Origin: Brassica napus
Taxonomy: Eukaryota; Streptophyta; Magnoliopsida; Brassicales; Brassicaceae
Assembly (NCBI RefSeq): GCF_020379485.1
Contig: NC_063452.1
Span: forward strand, 58,673,338 to 58,737,337
Direction: 5' to 3'
Length of the DNA stretch: 64,000 nt
The position numbers were made by a program, and so were the translations under genes. The first letter of the stretch is position 1. Each line of letters begins with the position of its first letter. The notes below the pieces were generated by a model. That model was given only the letters and a program-made list of their open reading frames with translations. It did no database searches and was not told the origin of the DNA. Shown in pieces: positions 34,358-45,930 of the stretch.

Positions 34358-36012
34358 ATGGAAACGCCCAAGACTTCTTCTCTCATCCCCAGCTTCCTCT
34401 ACTCCTCATCTCCGAGATCTATTCTCCGCGATTCCAACGCCGCGTTCTCATCCCCCATTCTCGAGAAGTCTCGTTCATCTCCGGCCGCGACGATGGTGTC
34501 TCGGAAGAGTTTCCTAATTGCGTCTCCCACGGAGCCAGGGAAGGGGATCGAGATGTACTCGCCTGCCTTCTACGCCGCGTGTACCTTCGGCGGAGTTCTC
34601 AGCTGTGGTCTGACTCACATGACCGTCACCCCTCTCGATCTCGTCAAGTGCAATATGCAGGTATGTTTGTAATAACCTTATAGATCATTTATCCACGTGT
34701 TGAGATCTGCGTTTTAGCCTTTTGCTGTTTCTATAATTCAAAACATTTCGATCTGGTTAGTTGACTCTTCTGTCTGAATTTTACTTGACGTTTGTATTTG
34801 TGGATTGATTCACTTTTGGTCTTGATGTTATTACATTGCTAACCAGATTGATCCGGCCAAGTACAAGAGCATCTCGTCTGGTTTTGGGATTCTGCTGAAG
34901 GAGCAAGGAGTCAAAGGCTTTTTCCGTGGATGGGTTCCTACTCTGTTGGGTTACAGTGCTCAGGGTGCTTGCAAGTTTGGATTCTACGAGTTCTTTAAGA
35001 AGTACTACTCCGATCTTGCTGGACCTGAGTTCGCTGCCAAATACAAGACCCTCATCTACCTTGCTGGTTCTGCTTCCGCTGAGGTCATTGCCGATGTTGC
35101 ACTTTGCCCTTTTGAAGCTGTTAAGGTCCGTGTTCAGACACAGCCTGGGTTCGCTAGAGGAATGTCCGATGGGTTTCCTAAGTTTGTCAAGTCCGAAGGA
35201 TACGGAGGGTGAGTTTCTGGACACAAATAACGTTCTCTCCCTTGTTATTGCTCTAGCCATTTGTGTCTGCTACATTTTTTTATTATTTTCGCAGCTTGTA
35301 TAAGGGTCTTGCTCCACTCTGGGGACGTCAGATTCCTTGTAAGTTTTGTCCTCTATTTTGAAACCTTTTGCACAGTTTATGTTTTCTTTGTAGTTGGTCA
35401 TGAAACATAATACATGATTCGTTACAGACACAATGATGAAGTTTGCTTCGTTTGAGACCATTGTTGAGATGATCTACAAGTACGCAATCCCCAACCCAAA
35501 ACACGAGTGCAGCAAAGGTCTGCAACTCGGGGTGAGTTTTGCCGGAGGTTATGTTGCTGGAGTGTTCTGTGCAATTGTCTCTCACCCCGCAGATAATCTT
35601 GTTTCGTTCCTAAACAATGCTAAGGGAGCAACCGTTGGAGATGTAAGTTAACATGTTGACAACTGTTTATTCGTTTGTACTATATAGGATTAGTATTTGA
35701 TTCTTTTGATGTGATGAAATGTTGTTGCAGGCGGTGAAGAAGATTGGAATGGTGGGACTGTTTACCAGAGGGCTTCCTCTAAGAATTGTGATGATAGGGA
35801 CATTGACTGGAGCACAATGGGGTTTATATGATGCTTTCAAAGTGTTTGTTGGCCTGTAAGATCTTCTCTCTCATTACTTCCTTTCTTCCTTCCCTCAATA
35901 CCTTCTTCAAAAGTGAAGAGTGCAGAAACTCATTTATTTATGTTTTATCTGATTCAGGCCAACCACCGGTGGTGTTACTCCAGCCCCTGTCATCGCAGCA
36001 GCTGAAGCCTAA
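34358..36012 (+). CDS. PHT3;1: Mitochondrial phosphate carrier PHT3;1 (MPT3)
   Basis: Six exons: 34358-34660, 34847-35208, 35295-35338, 35428-35642, 35731-35855 and 35958-36012. They sum to 1104 nt (367 aa). A Ser-rich presequence is followed by three mitochondrial-carrier repeats with the signatures [23 protein letters not shown] and [13 protein letters not shown]. The protein imports phosphate with protons across the inner mitochondrial membrane for ATP synthesis. All junctions keep frame; the fifth exon would meet a stop immediately if its intron were retained. The last exon encodes a tail rich in Pro and Ala ending AAAEA. It corresponds to At5g14040 by recall. The divergent neighbour is UTP18, 669 bp away. 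Confidence 0.93.
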
Positions 36013-36352
36013 GACTAAATGATGATGATTGAAAAAAAAACTTAGGATTTTTGTTTGAAAGAATAAAGAGAAACGTATGGCAATGAGGAAGAGTAAAGCT
36101 CATCCTCTGGATTCCAACTTGATTCATTTTTTTTGGAAATTTGTGTTCTTCAATTGACGATAGTGCTCTCTCTTTTCACAATACTATCTCCCTATTTTTG
36201 TTTGTGTGATGTAATCTTAAAAGATGAGCGGTACACACGCTAAGATAGAGAGTGTGGGCACACCCACTTACTACTTTTGTTCTTTTTCATTTGGAAAAAT
36301 CTCTTTTGGTAGCTTTCCCCAATTTACAGCTTTACTATTGCCGTCAAAAGTT
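36013..36352. other. PHT3;1 3' UTR and flank
   Basis: This is 3' UTR sequence with no additional gene. It ends at the target duplication of the hAT-like insertion. Confidence 0.5.
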
Positions 36353-37614
36353 ACTGCAGTTAGGCCAGGGACGGATCGGGTATCCGGACAATTTTAAGAT
36401 ATCCGGATCCTTATCCGGCGGATCCATAATTTTACTATTTTTATCCGGATCCGGGGTTCGTGGATATCCGGGTGTCGGATATCTTTCTAAAAATTAGGGG
36501 TGTTCAATCTGGTAAAACCGAACCAATTAAAACTGAACCGAACCGAAATAGAAAAAATGATTTGGATTTGGTAGTACCGAATATACCGAATGGATGTCAT
36601 TTTTAAGAAACCGTGGTATAAGGATATGGTTTGGTATATAAACCGATCAAACCGAATAAACCGATCAATTAAAATATAAAGTATAAGTATATGTAAGTTA
36701 TATAATATAATTAATAATATATACCTAATTTATTTTATTGGTATGATTTTCCTACTTAAATGTTTATTTTAGTTATTTAATATTTTATTTTAAGTTCAAA
36801 TTTTTTTTATCAAATTAAAAAAAACATATTTTTTTACTTTTTTGTTTAATAGTATTATGGATTACTGATATTTCTTACTTTTATTTCATAAAACTATTAC
36901 TGTTATTAAATAAATATGTTTACTGATTATTTAAATAGTAAAATAAAAAATAGATTATTTAAAAACCAAAATATCGCCATGTTATAATTAAATTTAAAGC
37001 CGATATCTAATCTTATAAAGTAAATTCACAAAATATTTTAAAAGATAAATATATTTACGGTTTTTTGGTATAAAATCGAATAAACCGAAAACCGACGGTA
37101 TATAAACCGAACCAAACCATATTAAATATGGTTTTAATATGGTAGATATTTTTTATAAACCGAAAAACCAAAAAAACCGAACCGAAACCGAACAGATATC
37201 CGGATTGAACACCCCTAATTATAATATCCGGCGGATATCCGGATTTGGATCTTTAAAATAAATAAAAAATAATATTAATATATATAAAATATTAACAATA
37301 ATTTAAAAATAAAAAAAGATAAATAATGTTTTTAATTATTTCTATGTATAATATTACAAAATTTACATAAAATTTATATATAGTATTATAAAAATGAAAA
37401 TTTATTAAATAAAATTAGTTTTTATATATAGATATTACTATTTTGAAATAATTATTAATAAAATTTACGGATCCGGATATCCGGACTAAAAAATCAAGAT
37501 ATCCGGATCCGGATTCGGCTTTGACGGATCTAACATTTTACTATCCGGATCCGGATATCCGAATTTTTGGATCGGATCCGGATCTCGGATAAAAGTCTCA
37601 GGCCTAACTGCAGT
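36353..37614. mobile_element. hAT-like non-autonomous element with a nested insertion
   Basis: The outer element spans 36361-37606 and is flanked by the perfect 8-bp duplication ACTGCAGT (36353-36360, 37607-37614). Its ends are imperfect 12-bp inverted repeats, TAGGCCAGGGAC and TAGGCCTGAGAC, with the 8-bp duplication typical of hAT. Subterminal regions are packed with ATCCGGATCCGGATATCC-type palindromic motifs on both sides. Without the inner element it is about 525 bp. It has no coding capacity. It lies between the PHT3;1 3' end and the tRNA-Lys gene. Confidence 0.88.
36496..37216. mobile_element. Inner TIR element with AGGGGTGTTCAAT ends
   Basis: The 721-bp element is inserted in the hAT-like element. 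Its ends are perfect inverted repeats AGGGGTGTTCAATC and GATTGAACACCCCT. Both arms are rich in AACCGAACC on the same strand. It is related to the element at 25881-26810 in the opposite orientation. AATT flanks both sides, but in AT-rich DNA the duplication length cannot be fixed. Confidence 0.8.
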
Positions 37615-37659
37615 GAACATTATTTACGACAAAAAGTTAAAAACAAATGAAAAACTAGT

Positions 37660-37732
37660 CGCCCACCGTGGGGCTCGAACCCACGACCACAAGGTTAAGA
37701 GCCTTGCGCTCTACCAACTGAGCTAGACGGGC
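37660..37732 (-). tRNA. tRNA-Lys (anticodon CUU)
   Basis: Read on the minus strand, 73 nt starting GCCCGTCTAGCTCAGTTGGT form a complete cloverleaf. The acceptor stem is GCCCGTC/GGTGGGC with two G-U pairs. The A-box includes TAGCTCAGTTGG, the anticodon loop CTCTTAA carries CTT, and the T-loop is GGTTCGAGCCC. There is no intron. A T-run of five follows a few bases downstream, suitable for RNA polymerase III termination. CCA is not encoded, as expected for a nuclear plant tRNA. The gene lies 46 bp from the hAT-like insertion. Confidence 0.97.
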
Positions 37733-38903
37733 TTTGGTGATCTTTGTTATTGTTTGTCTTTCATTTACCGCACCAAATATTAACGAACTAAGCTGATTAA
37801 TATAAAATACAAATGTTTCGCTGATAAATAAAGGGAAATTAGAGCCTATAGCAATGAACAAAACGGTAATTGGCAGAGTAGCTATTTTACCTAACGGACA
37901 GGTACACGGCGTCATATATACATAATAATACGGTACTACTCTTTTAATTAACCGGGTGCACCTGTTACAAAAATTAATTAAAAAATTAATTTTTTAACTG
38001 TACAAAGGTAAATCGTGTCTTCACCCTATTCACATCTTTTCCTTCTCACTTTCTTCAGTAATTTCTCGAAGTCAAAAGGTCTATCTGCCTACGATCTGCT
38101 CCAACGCCTCGCTTCTGCCTGCAATCCAATTTTCATCTCGGTCGTCCTCCCTCTTAATCGTGTTCGCCGTTAGGGTTCGGCGGTTGGGTTTTGCGTTACA
38201 GTTTCGGCGGCGGTAGTAACACATCCAACCTCTCCAACTTCACCAACTCAATTCTTCTCAGATCTTTGACAGTCCCGTAAGTTCTCGGTATTTCTCCGTC
38301 GATTCTGGTTACTAAAATTTCTTCTCAGATCTTTATAACGGTGATGCGAAATAAGTAGTGTAGTAATTTAGGGGAAGATGTGCGGAATATCAATTCTTAG
38401 AAATGCTCAGTCGGTACACATAGTATGATATTTTGAATCTGGTTTCCATTTGAAATGTAATAGTATACTTATTCCTTACAACTATTCCACTGAGGATAGT
38501 ATCACTTGATATTGTGTTTTGCTTTGCTGCAACTTGTGGTCGGTTGTGATTTCCTCTCTGATGTTCTTATTCTAAGTTATGCTTGAATTGGAGGGTTTTG
38601 TCTCTGCGGTGCATAGTTCATGGTGTAGAAATATCAATTATTTTGTGGAATAGCATCTGCAATACATAGATGTTTCATCGTATGTTCGTATCAGTATATC
38701 TCGTTGTTATATGTCATGTTAAGTGGAATAGTATGAGGTTTGCATTATTCCATTTTACATGGAATCGTACTTTTACATCATATGCCTTTCCATTCATTAG
38801 CCATTCTTATTATGTTTGACTCATAATTCATTTATATATTGTTATTACAGTGTGAACCGTCCTTACTATTTGCCTCTCTTACTTTTCATTCTTCAGGTTT
38901 GGT

Positions 38904-39008
38904 ATGGACGAGTTAGCCCTTCCAAGTAGATTGTTTGAGACAGACTTTGAACTTTCTGGGAAAAAAAGGGTTAACAACTATTTCCAGTATTATGGAAGGT
39001 GGATTTAA
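38904..39008 (+). pseudogene. Truncated first exon resembling DUF1985/ULP1-type MULE proteins
   Basis: After an acceptor-like CATTCTTCAG, ATG at 38904 opens 34 codons reading MDELALPSRLFETDFELSGK and onward, then stops at 39006-39008. The LPxRLFE and KRVNxY spacing resembles the start of DUF1985/ULP1-like proteins carried by plant KAONASHI-type Mutator elements. The similarity is from memory and short. Coding is lost where the 38983 tandem repeat begins. Confidence 0.35.
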
Positions 39009-39600
39009 TTTCACAAAAGTTTTGGGTTGCCTATGTATTGGGGTTTATATTTACTTAACTTGGGTTTAGTGTTTATTCTCAAGTGTTCTATTACCATTTC
39101 CATTAGCTTTGTATTTCATGTGGCTAATGAGGAATGTAAATACATGTCTCTAGTATTATAGCAGGTGGATTTAGTTTCCTAAAGATTTGGGTTGCGGATT
39201 GAGATTTATATTTCTCTAACTTGGGTTTAGTATTACCAGTCCTATTAGCTTTGTATTTCATGTTGCTCATGAGGAATGTAAATACACGTCTCCAGTATTA
39301 TGGCAGGTGAATTTAATTTCATAAAGATTTGGGTTGCCTATGTATTGGGGTTTATATTTTCCTAACTTGGGTTTAGTGTTTACTATCAAGTGTTCTTTTA
39401 CCATCTCCATTAGCTTTGTATTTCATGTGGCTCATGAGGAATGTAAATATATGTCTCCAGTATTATGGCAGGTGGATTTAATTGCCTGGAGATTTGAGTT
39501 GCCTATGAATTGGATTTATATTTCCTTAACTTGGGTTTAGTGTTTACTGTTAAGTGTTCTATTACCATTCCTATTAGCTTTGTATTTCATGTTGCTCAAT
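38983..39600. repeat. Four-copy tandem repeat of about 140-167 bp
   Basis: Units start at CCAGTATTATGGMAGGTG-like motifs near 38983, 39150, 39291 and 39458. Each contains GATTTGGGTTGCC or a variant, CTTAACTTGGGTTTAGT, CATTAGCTTTGTATTTCATG and GAGGAATGTAAATA. Units 1 and 3 are longer (about 167 bp); unit 2 lacks a block around TCAAGTGTTCT; the last is cut short. Copies differ by about 10%, so the array is not very recent. Confidence 0.88.
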
Positions 39601-41184
39601 CTTGGCTCTAGTATGCACATAGTATCATTTTAAATAGTACATTGTATATAGTATATAAGTCTTCTCGTAATGGACGGTGCAAATGTGTACGTAACCCTAT
39701 AATACACATTTATAATCATTAACCTACACCATTTTTTTAAATTTACACAGTGAAAATATCTTGGTAAATCGACTTCAGTATATGGCATCCTCCTACTCTT
39801 TCATTAGGAGTAGCTGTCACCAACTATCCGACCTTCATATTTTCCTAATTTGTGTTTAGTGTTTAGTGTCAAGTGTTCTTCTACCAATCCCCCATTAGAT
39901 TTTGTAAATCAATTCTGGATGTATGCAACTAGTATATAAATAACATAGTATATTTTATACGGAATAGCAGTTCTCAGATAAATTACATAGTGTATTCTAT
40001 ATGGAATAGACCTTCTCACGTAATACACGTCATAAACGTTAATTCACCTTATAACGGACATATATTATCAGAAGTTAACATTTGCATCATTTCATTTAAC
40101 CAAAATAGAAGGTCACAGGGTTTTCCGTACAACAAACACAATTTGCCCACATTCCATTAAATTTGGGTTACGCTATATATTCTTCTGTGTGGTTTACTGA
40201 GAGTTTTCATTTCCATACTATTTGGCCTTTTAGTTTATTTCTGTGTGGTTGATAAATTTATTTCTGGAATATTTGGCTTGCTTTTGGATAAAACATTATG
40301 TACTTTCCTTGCATCATGTGCCTTTTTAACTGTAGCGAAATTATGAAGACCATATTTCACTTGGAACTACATTTATAATATTACTATTCCACATACGGTA
40401 CATAGTATGGAAACTCATACAATCGGTATAGAATATACTTGTGATCATCTTCAGTTCGTCGTTAGGTTAGAATTGTTTTTGGCACACTTACAACTGTTAT
40501 CCACTCTTCTCGATTCATACCCTTACATCATATGTGTTGAATACAGCTGCACAACGCGATCCGTATGTTATGTGATTGTTACGATGCCACACAAAAATGC
40601 CACACAAAAATGCCACGTCGTTTACTTTATAATATAGAATCGGTAACCTGTTACTTGAAGGGATATAACCGGATGGAAGGAAACACAAAAGTCTTACAAT
40701 AAATTATGTCAAAATCACAGCTACTTCCTTAATTTATCACCAAAATATGGTCATTCTGCCAATAAACCCATAAATAAACTCAACTTTGTTTCAGTTTAAA
40801 AACAATTTTTTTCCAAGTATTGGCATTTATCAGTTTCATAATGCGAGAGAGAACTCACCAGTCTATTTGTTTTTGTTTTAAGTCGGACGAAGTCATTCAA
40901 GGTAGGGCTCTCAAATCATCATTTGACAAGGTGGAGCTTGCAGGCAGAAAAATAATTATAAAAAAAAAAAGAAGGCAGGATCAAAATAAAAGAAAAAACT
41001 CCATGACTATGCTCTCAAAAAGATGTTATGACGCAAAACCAAAGTAACTCTTTAACATAGTCCTCTTCAACAACAAAGTGAAAGTGTGTTCTACGTTTCT
41101 TACAAGTTTTCAAACTGTGTTTTAACCGCTAAACACAAAAAGAAAAACATCGTACCAACCATTCTTAGCCTTAATTTCACTAAC

Positions 41185-42410
41185 TTAGCGCTTCTTCTTG
41201 CTGCCCGCTTTTGCTAAATTGGACTTTGAAGGTGTAGCTACCAAGTATATGAACAAAACCACCATCGATATCACTGAAACAAGAGATCCATATTTTGCCA
41301 GAATCCTCTGCAACAATTGAAACACAGTAAGATTAGAATTTGCTTTCCATAATTTTCACAGGGAGGAGAGAATTACAGATTGAGTTACCTTGGCCTGAGA
41401 TTATATCATAGCAGCATCAAGAGCAACATCCAAAGGCACAAGCCAAGCAAACACGAAAGTCAATACTGAGAAGGAAAAGGCGTGAAGGAGAGGACTGAAA
41501 AAAAGGGGGAAAATTACCAGGGCAAGCGGGTCGGTTGGAGGTTTGTCTGCGAGGATGTCTAGAGGTAGTATTGGAGTTGAGTAGGCTTGCTACAAACAAG
41601 AAAAACATAATACACAATGATCACTACAAGACTAAGTCATATATAAGAAAGATTAATTGGATTCAACTTGTGCTAGAAGTCATGGATAGTTTGTTAGGGA
41701 ACAAAAAGAGTATGTTAAGTTCATCATCTGAAAGAAGAAACAAAGGCAGCTTATGAACGGCAAACCTGAAGAGCTGTCTTAGTGGGGATGCGGAAAGTAA
41801 CAACAGCAGGAGCACCATAGAAGGGTCCTTTAACCTTAGCCTCAAGTTCGAAGGAATGAGACAGAATACCTCCTCTGCATAAATAAATCACATTAGTGAC
41901 GAAACGAATAAAAGCATATTAATGACAAAAGGAAGAAGAAGAACTCACGCATCCAGTCTCTCCCATGATCTTGAAGTGTTTCCATTAACAACTTCAAAAG
42001 TTTTCTTAATCCAGGTGTTATCAACCAGAGTCACGTCATACGCCGTCCTGCGATCAAACACCAAAACATATAGCGGATCAGATCAATCTAGCTACTGATT
42101 CACATCCGCACGTCACCAATCTATACAACATATCTAAGGATAATTCTACAGCAGCTAATCTATTCGGATATAAAACGGATTGGAAACGAAAGCATATCAG
42201 ATCAAATGGATTGAGAGAGGGAACTGACGCAGATCCTTGGTTGTAGATGTCGAAGGAGACGAGGACGCGCTCGGCGCCAGATTTGAGCCTGTTGAGAGTA
42301 GCTTTCTTGTGAACCACCATGAACGGCATTTCCGAGGTCGCGAACGAAGCGGAGAAGAGCATGAAAACCGCCACGGCGGAGATCAGGAGCTTAGCTAAGG
42401 GGATGGCCAT
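41185..42410 (-). CDS. Translocon-associated protein beta (TRAP-beta/SSR2)
   Basis: Six exons on the minus strand: 42410-42229, 42047-41949, 41874-41766, 41589-41518, a 6-nt microexon 41394-41389, and 41307-41185. They give 591 nt (196 aa), the family length. An N-terminal signal peptide (MAIPLAKLLISAVAVFMLFS) is followed by a lumenal domain and a transmembrane helix near residues 165-185 (VISMVVLFIYLVA). A short basic cytosolic tail ends KAGSKKKR. The protein is a subunit of the TRAP complex at the ER Sec61 channel. The microexon GCCAAG supplies Ala-Lys before RILAKYGS. Its assignment rests on frame and on the conserved AKR sequence. It corresponds to At5g14030 by recall. Confidence 0.88.
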
Positions 42411-42528
42411 GGTGTGTGATGATCTTCGTTGGAATTTTGGTATGCAGATCTGCGATTGGTTTCCTCCGCTCGTGACCCCTCCGACGACGATATAACCACA
42501 CACACACTCAGAAACAAAAAGTCAACGA

Positions 42529-42578
42529 TGGGCCCAATTGTTTTCTTTACCTGATAATGGGCCATTAAAAGAGGCCCA
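42529..42578. promoter_or_regulatory. Site II cluster upstream of TRAP-beta
   Basis: TGGGCCCA at 42529-42536, TGGGCC at 42558-42563 and GGCCCA at 42573-42578 lie 120-170 bp before the TRAP-beta start. Confidence 0.5.
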
Positions 42579-43659
42579 TTATGATTAATAAATTGCGTTT
42601 TTCGTTTGGAAGTAAATCTGGGGATTATTGAGCTCTATACAGTGCAAGTTGTATAGCCAGGCTGTCTCCTGCCACGATCTATAATATGTTTTTGCTCTTG
42701 AACACCCACATTTCTATTGGAGTCAGATATTCCCTGGTGTATTGTATTAACATTGTTATCATCTTCCGTTAATTATCTCGTTTAATAACAATACAATCTT
42801 CGCGATTGCAAATCTGACAACATGATATTGTTTTTATACAAGCCAACGATTCATTCATATCAAGGAGATACTGACCTAAGAAGAAAATTTAGACGTAAAG
42901 AAAAAACTTGGGATAAAAAGAATAAATAGAAATTTGATCAACGATAAGTTTGTCTCGTGGATAAGAGTCTTGGATCATCTACTAGCGTCTAATGAGTCAA
43001 AATTTCGTTTTACGGTAGGAGAAGTGTGCTCTCAAAGAAGAATTAATTGACAAACCTTAGAAGATGTAAGGATTTTGATTCAAAACCTATTATCATTCAA
43101 AAAAAAAAAAAAAAGAAAGAAAGAGATGTGATTATGTTAATTGAGATGGCGGGGAAAGTTAACAACAGAAATTATCGAGGAAATTAGTAATTAACACACA
43201 GGAGAACCAATTAAACTTTGGCAACTGGTAATGAAAATTTACATATTTCCAGAAGTAACACAATTAAAACTTGGATTAAACCAAAAGACATGTGCAGTTT
43301 CTTTTTCTTTATGTTTTTTGGGTTAACTAAAAACATATATCAAATCATTTGCAATAAAATAGAGAGCATGTGGGTGGATTGCATCCAACGCTCAAACCTA
43401 TAAGTAGCTCTGTTTCCACTGTCTTCTCTCCCATCATCCTCTACAACCTTCAAACCAACCTTCCTCCATCACATGCCTCCTCTGTTCTTCTGTTAGCTAT
43501 CTGAGATTCTCTTCCACATGTTTTCATTTTTATATCTTTCATAAGTTCCATATGTTATCTGATGTTTTTTCAATGTTGTATATGTATGTGTAATGTGTAG
43601 GGTGATAATATCTTGTTACCAAAAAGCATAACATTGAACGGGAGAGAGAGGGAGGGAGC
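42579..43659. other. Intergenic DNA between divergent TRAP-beta and BRO1 genes
   Basis: No gene is recognised. A 16-base A-run at about 43099-43114 follows a stretch containing GTCTCGTGGATAAGAG. A CT-rich 5' UTR-like segment precedes the BRO1 start. Confidence 0.45.
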
Positions 43660-45930
43660 ATGGGGTGTGCTACGTCTGCTTGTGCTGTTGGGGAAAGTAA
43701 GAACAAGAGGAGTATCATTCAAGAATCAGTAGTGTTTGTTCTACAGCTCCGTGTTCCTGTTCAGACTGATCTTCAGCGCCAACTCAAAGGCGTTGCCTCC
43801 AAGACCACCATCGACCGATTGGCATGTCTGAGGAATCAGATTCAGTTGGTAGCTGAGGACTCAGGTATCGAAGAAATGAGACCATCTTGTTTCTTTTTAC
43901 TTGCGACCCAAGAAAAAGGTTTTGATTTTGAGAATCATATTCAAAGTTAGGTTTAAATATTTTCAGGTGGTTCTGCCATCTCTGAGCTACGTGCACCTTT
44001 GGAGGAGTACTTGTCTCTTCTCACCGGGCTTATCAAGAAAAGTAGGTGTTCTAAAATTTTGATTAAGTTAACAGATTAGTGTGCTGTAAAATCTAATGTT
44101 CATATGACTTTGTAGAGGATGATGGGATGGAGGGATGCGTAGAGTTCAAATGGAAACCCCTTGGAGATGGTGGAAGCGTAAGTTCATTTTGTTTGTTATT
44201 TTACTTCAACAATGTTGACGTATGAATTAAATAAAATGTTTAAAACAGGCAGAGTTATGTTTCACAAACCTTTGGATGGAGATGCTGACAGTGATACACA
44301 TGATGGCTGCTTTGGCAATGGCTGAAGCTAACTCTCTCATGATTCCAAAGAATCGTTCTGGTTCTGGCCATGGCGTCCGTGTGGTCTCCAGTGGTTTGGC
44401 CTCTTGGATCTTCACAGTTATATTTCACTGATGTATGTTCACAAAGCTGATTACTCTGTTCACTTTTAAAAACAGGTTGCAAGAGAGATGCGGTTGACTT
44501 GCTTCTCCAGGCATCTGGATACTTGGAGTTCTGCACCCGAGAGATTCTGCCTCGCATTGCTCCTGATATAAAGTATGAAGCACAAAAAAATACAGAAAAT
44601 ATAGGATCAAATAAGTACTTACATAAATGCAAATTTTCAGGAGTAAATTGCCAGATGATATGCAGGAAAGTGTTTTGCAAACTCTCTCTATCCAAGCACT
44701 TGGCCAGGTTACATTCTTTGAAACAATGTTTCCTAAATAATAACCTTGCATGTGTTTTACTTTGCTATTCTCATCGAATCTCACTACAGGGAACTGAGAT
44801 TCAACTTGGGTTGGCAGTTAATAGCAAGAAGGCTACACTGTCTGTGAAGAGGAGACTTGCCTGTGAGCAAGTCATCTATTTCTCTCAGGTCTTTCTCATA
44901 TTTTAATACATCTTCATCTCCTTTGGTAACTTGGGGCATGCTTTTGGGATAGTCATGGGTTTTTTGCCCTAATCTCTCTGTTTACTTCTTCTAAATGAGC
45001 CCCATTATCATTTCAGGCATATCAATGCTTGTCTGGTTGTGCCATCGTTAGCCATGGGTGCGCCAAAAAGCTTCTCCTCTTCATCTTCTGGAAGTTTCTG
45101 GAAGCAAAGGTGTGTATCAAAGCTAGGGTCGGATCTAAGATATTGGAGACCATAAACATTTATTAAAAACTTTCATAAAAATTTGTTTTATACATAACTT
45201 GAGGACTTATGTCTTAGTGTATATATAACCTCCAAAAAAATTTAGGGGTAAGACCTGTTTCATTGGGTTGTGCCAGATCCGGCCAAAGTTCTTGTTGGAA
45301 AGTGATCATACAGTTCATTAAGTGTCATCTCTATAGTTCTATTATAAACCAATCTCTTTGTTATGTTCTGTTTTTTTTCTTCTTGACAGGCTGCGGCATA
45401 CTACTACCATGGACTGGTAACAGAGAAGGGAAGTGAGCCAGCTTGCCACGCGAGTGCAGTGTGTTGTTTCCTTGCAGCTTCAGAGATCCTAGGAGAAAGC
45501 AAGAAGGCCTGTCTTAGCTTCTGTTTGTCTCCTCCTGTAACCAGGTTTGTGTACATGTTTATTATAGATATCCAACATTCACTCAACAAGTGAACCGTGA
45601 ATTGAAACACCATGCTTTTCTTATCAGGGCTCCTCCTATGTGGGGAGTTATGAAGCATTTGAGCCAGAAGATTCCAGAAATTGCTTTTAAAAAGTCTCAA
45701 ATGTATGGATACTTGCTTAAAGAAGAAGAAAAGTAAGCGTTAATTAAACTTATTAATAGTGTCAAGAGTATACTAGATGTAGTAAAACTGATGACATGGT
45801 AAACCACAGGGTAATGCAAAGTTTGCCAGAGCTACCAAACTTTCAGTTGTCACTGATACCAGAGGAGTTTGAACTGCCTGAAATGGAAGCCGGCTCTTTT
45901 GCCAGAAAACCAGACCCATTTGCTTACTGA
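43660..45930 (+). CDS. BRO1-like domain protein, endosomal targeting
   Basis: Eleven exons: 43660-43864, 43967-44041, 44116-44177, 44249-44393, 44476-44572, 44641-44707, 44790-44888, 45017-45109, 45390-45544, 45628-45732 and 45810-45930. They sum to 1224 nt (407 aa). The N-terminus MGCATSACAVG fits N-myristoylation at Gly2 plus palmitoylation at Cys3, so membrane attachment is likely. The rest is helical, as in BRO1 domains that bind ESCRT-III subunits, with the conserved segment AAAYYYHGLVTEKGSEPACH near residue 282. The role in endosomal sorting is inferred from the domain. Every junction is GT-AG and in frame. It corresponds to At5g14020 by recall. Confidence 0.9.
45118..45291. mobile_element. 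Possible small hAT-like MITE in BRO1 intron 8
   Basis: The region 45126-45283 (158 bp) has GGGTCGGATCT at its left end and the inverse of GCCGGATCTGG at its right end. The flanks CAAAGCTA and CAAAGTTC match at six of eight positions. The TIRs are short and the duplication imperfect, so confidence is low. It resembles other CGGATCT-ended plant MITEs. Confidence 0.35.

Larger units (their letters stand above)
37733..41184. other. Repeat-rich interval between tRNA-Lys and TRAP-beta
   Basis: No intact gene is seen. The segment 38040-38280 looks like a 5' UTR, with CT-rich DNA, CGGCGG motifs and a GTAAGT-like donor near 38278. A short coding start lies at 38904, and 38983-39600 holds a four-copy tandem repeat. 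The remainder, with several GGAATAG and ATAGTAT motifs and two GCCACACAAAAAT copies near 40584, is unexplained. It may be a decayed transposon. Confidence 0.45.

Noticed and set aside
40820..41047. Lys-rich open frame of 75 codons
   Set aside because: Low complexity, no homologue recognised, no promoter or splice context.
42940..43115. Possible SINE with GTGGATAAGAG (box A-like), GATTCAAAACC (box B-like) and a 16-base A-run
   Set aside because: The two boxes are about 120 bp apart, too far for a tRNA-type promoter, and no target duplication flanks the A-run.
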